From Slackia sp. ZJ119 (GTDB lineage: Bacteria > Actinomycetota > Coriobacteriia > Coriobacteriales > Eggerthellaceae), in assembly GCF_011039175.1 (NCBI RefSeq), contig NZ_JAAKEN010000004.1:106823-170822 (forward strand): a stretch of 64,000 nucleotides of DNA. The letters are read 5' to 3'. Below the pieces are notes generated by a model, which was not told where the DNA came from, made no database searches, and was given only the letters and a program-made list of their open reading frames with translations. Positions 60,528 through 64,000 of this stretch are shown one piece after another. Position 1 is the stretch's first letter; each line of letters opens with the position of its first letter. The position numbers were made by a program, and so were the translations under genes.

Positions 60528-63500
60528 ATGTCCAAGATCACTCCACTTTCCACCAAAACCTACGGGGGGGGGCAAGGTTCTTAGCCTGATCCTTGCAGGC
60601 ACCCTCGCCCTCGGCATGACCCCCGCCGCCGCCCTGACCCAGGCGGCGATGGACGTTACGCCGGCTTATGCGGAAACTTCGACACCGGTTAACCTTACCG
60701 ATTCCGTCGGCACTCTGACTAAGTGGGAGAATGTCGCATCGGTTGCAAATGGGAATGATAATCATGCTGAAGCAGCTCTCGATTGGGATGAGGCCGTTAT
60801 CTACAAGAACGGCGAATATCAGTTCGACCTGAGCAAGCTGACCGTGGCCGCGCAAGTCACAGCGGCGGATGGTAAAAACGTCTCTAATCTTAATCTGGAT
60901 CCCAAAACCGACAAATATGAGGCTAAGAAGGGCGATAATTTCGCTGTTGCCACCATTCCTTCGAACCTGCGCACGGCCACCGTCGAGTACACGCCCTTCG
61001 GCAGCGAGACTGTCGATGCTACTAAAACGACCGAGGACTATTTGAGCGGCTCTGTCGTGAGCGTCACGGATGCCGGTAATTACAAAATCCAGCTGAAGAC
61101 CAATGGTCTCGGCTCTCCTGAGACGGATATTGGCGACCCCATCGTAATCACCGTAAACCAATTCACTTTGGACAAAACCAACACGACGATCACGGGCGAG
61201 GGCACCGTCGGCGTCGCCACCAAGGACACGGTTTGCGAGGACGCTGAGGTCTTCGCCACCGTCGACGGCAAAAAGGTCGACATCACGGACCTCTGCGATG
61301 TCGCTCTGGCCAGTCCGCAGGCTTCGCCCGGCCTGGCGTCTACTGACAATGACGGTGCAGGCAACACATACGTCACGCCCGGCGTCGTGGATCTTGAAAT
61401 GACTCTGAAAGCGGCTGCCGGGACCGGGAACTATTCTGTTGCGACTGACGACGCTGCCCCCGTCGGGACCGCGGTGATCGGCATTGACGAAAAAGCCACC
61501 GCGAAGTTCGCCTCCACTACTGCTGGTGCGGGTGGTGTCACCAATGCGCTGCAAGCCTCCAGCGACGGCGCCGTCGGCACGATCGCGTGGTCCGACACCA
61601 CTAAAACTGGAGATGCGCCGACTCTTGCTGCCAAGTTCAAGACCGACGTCAAGGCTGGCGTCAAGGTCTATCCCGAAGGGTCGAAGACGCCGTTGGACGC
61701 CGGCGCGTACGATATCTCCTTCACCGACGAGAACGGCAACGCGCTGGTGAACGACTCGAACCAGCCGACCGTGCCGTCGCTGCCCGGCGAGTACGGCGTG
61801 GTCGTGACCTTGAACGGCGCCGACGAGCCGCTGAACACCGACCTCGCCTTGCGGGTGGTGGCGAACCTCGGCAGCGACGTCGACTACAAGCTCGGCAGCT
61901 ACGACAGCACCGCCTCGGGCGCTGTTCTGAACCTCGTGTGGAACAAGGACCTGACCGACGCCACCGCCCGCGAGGCGGACGTCCTGGAGCAGCTCCAGGA
62001 TATGAAGGCCGCCTTGAGGAACGGGGCCAAAACGCCCGTCAGCAACGACGACCTGGAGTTCAAGGTGATCGCGCTGGCCGCCGACAGCGCCGGCAAGGGC
62101 AAGATCACGGTGACGCCGGCGAGCAACAGCGGCTTCTACACGGGCTCGTACAGCATCGACTACGCCTACGGCAAGACGCTGCCCGAGTTCTCGCTGGCCG
62201 AGGACGAGGACGTCTACAACGGCACCAAGGGCTACACCCTCGCGTCCATCGTGAGCGTTCCCAAGGTCAAGAACACCGACGGCAACCTTGTGACGTTCGG
62301 TTCGGGGAACTACACCCTTTCGGCCACCTACGTGGACGACGAGGGCGAGACTGTTCCGGCTGTCGAGCCGTTGACGGAGGTCCGCGACTACAAGATCACG
62401 GTGACGGGCACGGGCGAATACGCCGGCTCGCAGACCTTCGACTTCTCCATCACGCCGCGCCCGGTGGCGCAGAAGGACGTCGACTGGTACGGCAACGTCG
62501 ACGGCGTCCTGGCCTACGACAAGGATACTGACTCCTGGCAGGCGGCCTTCACGGGCGCTGCCATCGCGCCGAAGCCGCTCATCAAGCTCGATCTGAACGA
62601 CACCAACAAGAACATCGAGCTCAAGAACAAGGCCAACGTCAGCGAGGCCGATCAAAAGGCCGGCAAGTGGGACTACGAGGTCGCCTACGACAACAACAAG
62701 AACGTCGGCACCGCCACGGCGACGGTCACGTTCCACGGCAACTACTCCGGCACCGCCGAGCTTCCCTTCGAGATCGTCCCGGCCAGCCTGAAGACGCTCA
62801 AGGCGACCGCGACCGCCCAGAACCAGCTCGAGAAGGACTTCCCCGAGAAGCCGACCGTCGACGACGTCAAGGGCGTCGAGATCACCTACAAGGTCGGGAC
62901 AGGCCCCTCGGCCCAGACCGTGACGCTCGAAGAGGGCGACTACGTCGTCAAGAGCCTCAAGAAGGCCAGCGACACCAACAAGAAGGGCGAGACGACCTAC
63001 GAGTTCGTCGTCGAGGGCCAGGGCAACTACACCGGCGAGGTAACCGGCACGTTCAAGACCGTCGCCGACTCCATGGACATCGCGACGCTTTGGACCGCGA
63101 CTGTGGACGAGGGCGACTACTTCTACAAGAGGGGCGCGCACGTCCCCGCCGACGTGACCGTGACGAGCAAGGCCACGGCCAACAAGCCCGCCGCCGAGGT
63201 CAAGGAGGTCGTCGGCAGCAAGCGGAACTACGAGGTGGTCTGCACCAACGACGTCGACGCCGGCACCGCAACCGCCACCATCGTGGGCTGCGGCGACTAT
63301 GCGGGCACCATCGAGCTGACCTACGAGATCGCCCCGCTGCAGATCTCGCAGGAGTCCGCCGCCGACGTCAAGTTGAAGCAGGCGAGCTTCGACTACGTGC
63401 CCGGCATCGAGGCCAAGCCCGAGGTCGACTGGAACAAGTCGTGGATCACGCCCGTCAACGAGGGCTACACGGACGGCCTCATCTACCTCAACCAGCTGGT

Positions 63501-64000
63501 GAACGACATCGAGATCACCTACGCCGACAACGACAAGGCCGGCACGGCCAAGGCGATCGTCACGGGCAAGGAGGGCGGCAACGTCTCCGGCTCCTACGCG
63601 GTCGACTTCGCCATCAACCCGGCCGACCTCGCCAAGGCCGAGGTGGCCGGGCCCAAGGCTCCTGTCGCCCCCGGCACGTCGCTCGCCGACGCGATCTCGG
63701 TGACCTACCAGGGCCAGGCCGTCGACGCCGCCGACTTCGAGGCCGCCAGCGAGGACGCCGTCCCCGGCGCGGCCAACGTGACCGTGACCGGCAAGGGCAA
63801 CTTCACCGGCACCAACGCGGCCGACGTCGTCGTGCTCTACGACGTGGCGGGCCTGGACTACAAGGTGTCCTCGGGCACCTACAACGGCCAGTCCCAGACC
63901 CCGGTCGTCACGGCCTCCTACAAGGACGCCTCCGGCAAGACCGTCGATGTCCCGGCCTCCGCGCTGAACGTGGCCGCCGGCTCCTACGTGAACGCCGGCA
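60528..64000 (+). CDS. Large secreted repeat (adhesin-like) protein 2, out of phase at a poly-G tract; 3' end outside window
   Basis: ATG 60528 starts MSKITPLSTKTYGG; a tract of 9 G then leads to TAG at 60582. With 8 or 11 G the frame runs as KVLSLILAGTLALGMTPAAAL..., a signal peptide ending AYA, and stays open to the end of the window (over 1150 residues). After a unique N-terminal region come MBG/Ig-like beta repeats with GNYSGT, GTGEYAGS and GQGNYTGE turns, paralogous to surface protein 1; the shared VTPVNE/ITPVNE, NDKAGTA and NFTGTN stretches confirm this. The wall-binding C-terminus is presumably beyond the window. The AGAAAGG leader before the ATG is shared too. Confidence 0.82.
60564..60572 (+). 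repeat. Poly-G tract (9 G) in the signal-peptide coding region
   Basis: Nine consecutive G bases follow TAC at codon 12. In-frame lengths are 8 or 11; nine gives CAA GGT TCT TAG. Confidence 0.9.

Noticed and set aside
60538..63141. 867-residue minus-strand open frame opposite surface protein 2
   Set aside because: It mirrors the plus-strand repeat protein; GC-rich codons leave the antisense frame open. It has no ribosome site and no recognisable domains.

Overview
The window is a GC-rich bacterial chromosome segment, best read as an Eggerthellaceae-like member of the Coriobacteriia. That assignment is inference from gene content and base composition: anaerobic-type metabolism (class I two-subunit fumarase, glycyl-radical-type radical SAM activase, rubrerythrin, heme lipoprotein, molybdopterin-binding Mop protein), an archaeal-type topoisomerase IA, and the tRNA-tuf-rpmG-tRNA-secE-nusG-rplK-rplA arrangement. 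No species is asserted.

Layout. 1-2043: the end of a PutP-type sodium/solute symporter and a Tat-exported NlpC/P60 peptidoglycan hydrolase. 2242-6912: a strong promoter, tRNA-Tyr, tRNA-Thr, tRNA-Met, tuf, rpmG, tRNA-Trp, secE, nusG, rplK and rplA. 6958-10301: a mosaic GC-rich repeat, a di-Mop protein, a ferritin-like protein of unknown function and a 258-bp terminal-inverted-repeat element. 10302-17271: an ATP-grasp ligase divergent from asnB, topA, and a RelB-like/PIN toxin-antitoxin pair. 17434-27792: a long plus-strand run (fumarase alpha and beta, tmk, holB, ricT, pncB, two degV genes, a beta-hydroxyacid dehydrogenase-like gene, a radical SAM activase). 27789-30669 (minus): a two-gene DNA metabolism/repair pair with a LexA-like box. 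30760-35167: tRNA-Thr(TGT) and a VTC polyphosphate-polymerase-like / DUF4956 / DUF4353 cluster.

35254-47063 is accessory DNA: a 248-bp palindromic element, a membrane LuxR regulator, two ATPase genes lying between shared flanking repeats, two HicAB modules and a large secreted repeat protein. 47279-58669: an ABC-2 exporter operon, rubrerythrin, a 1190-residue MacB-like ABC fusion, minisatellites around a second inverted-repeat element, an M18 aminopeptidase and a diheme lipoprotein. 58745-64000: a PD-(D/E)XK transposase-like gene bracketed by the GC-rich repeats, then a second large secreted repeat protein that runs off the window.

The most striking observation is that both large surface proteins (41248 and 60528) carry a poly-G tract in the same place, just before the hydrophobic core of the signal peptide. 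The tracts are 10 and 9 G long and both throw the gene out of frame; 8 or 11 G would open the full reading frame in either gene. This is the signature of slipped-strand phase variation of paralogous adhesin-like proteins. Each gene is preceded by a very long hairpin and by the GC-rich mosaic repeat that recurs at seven places here. The inner stems of that repeat vary with compensating changes, so it looks like a structured element and not decayed coding sequence.
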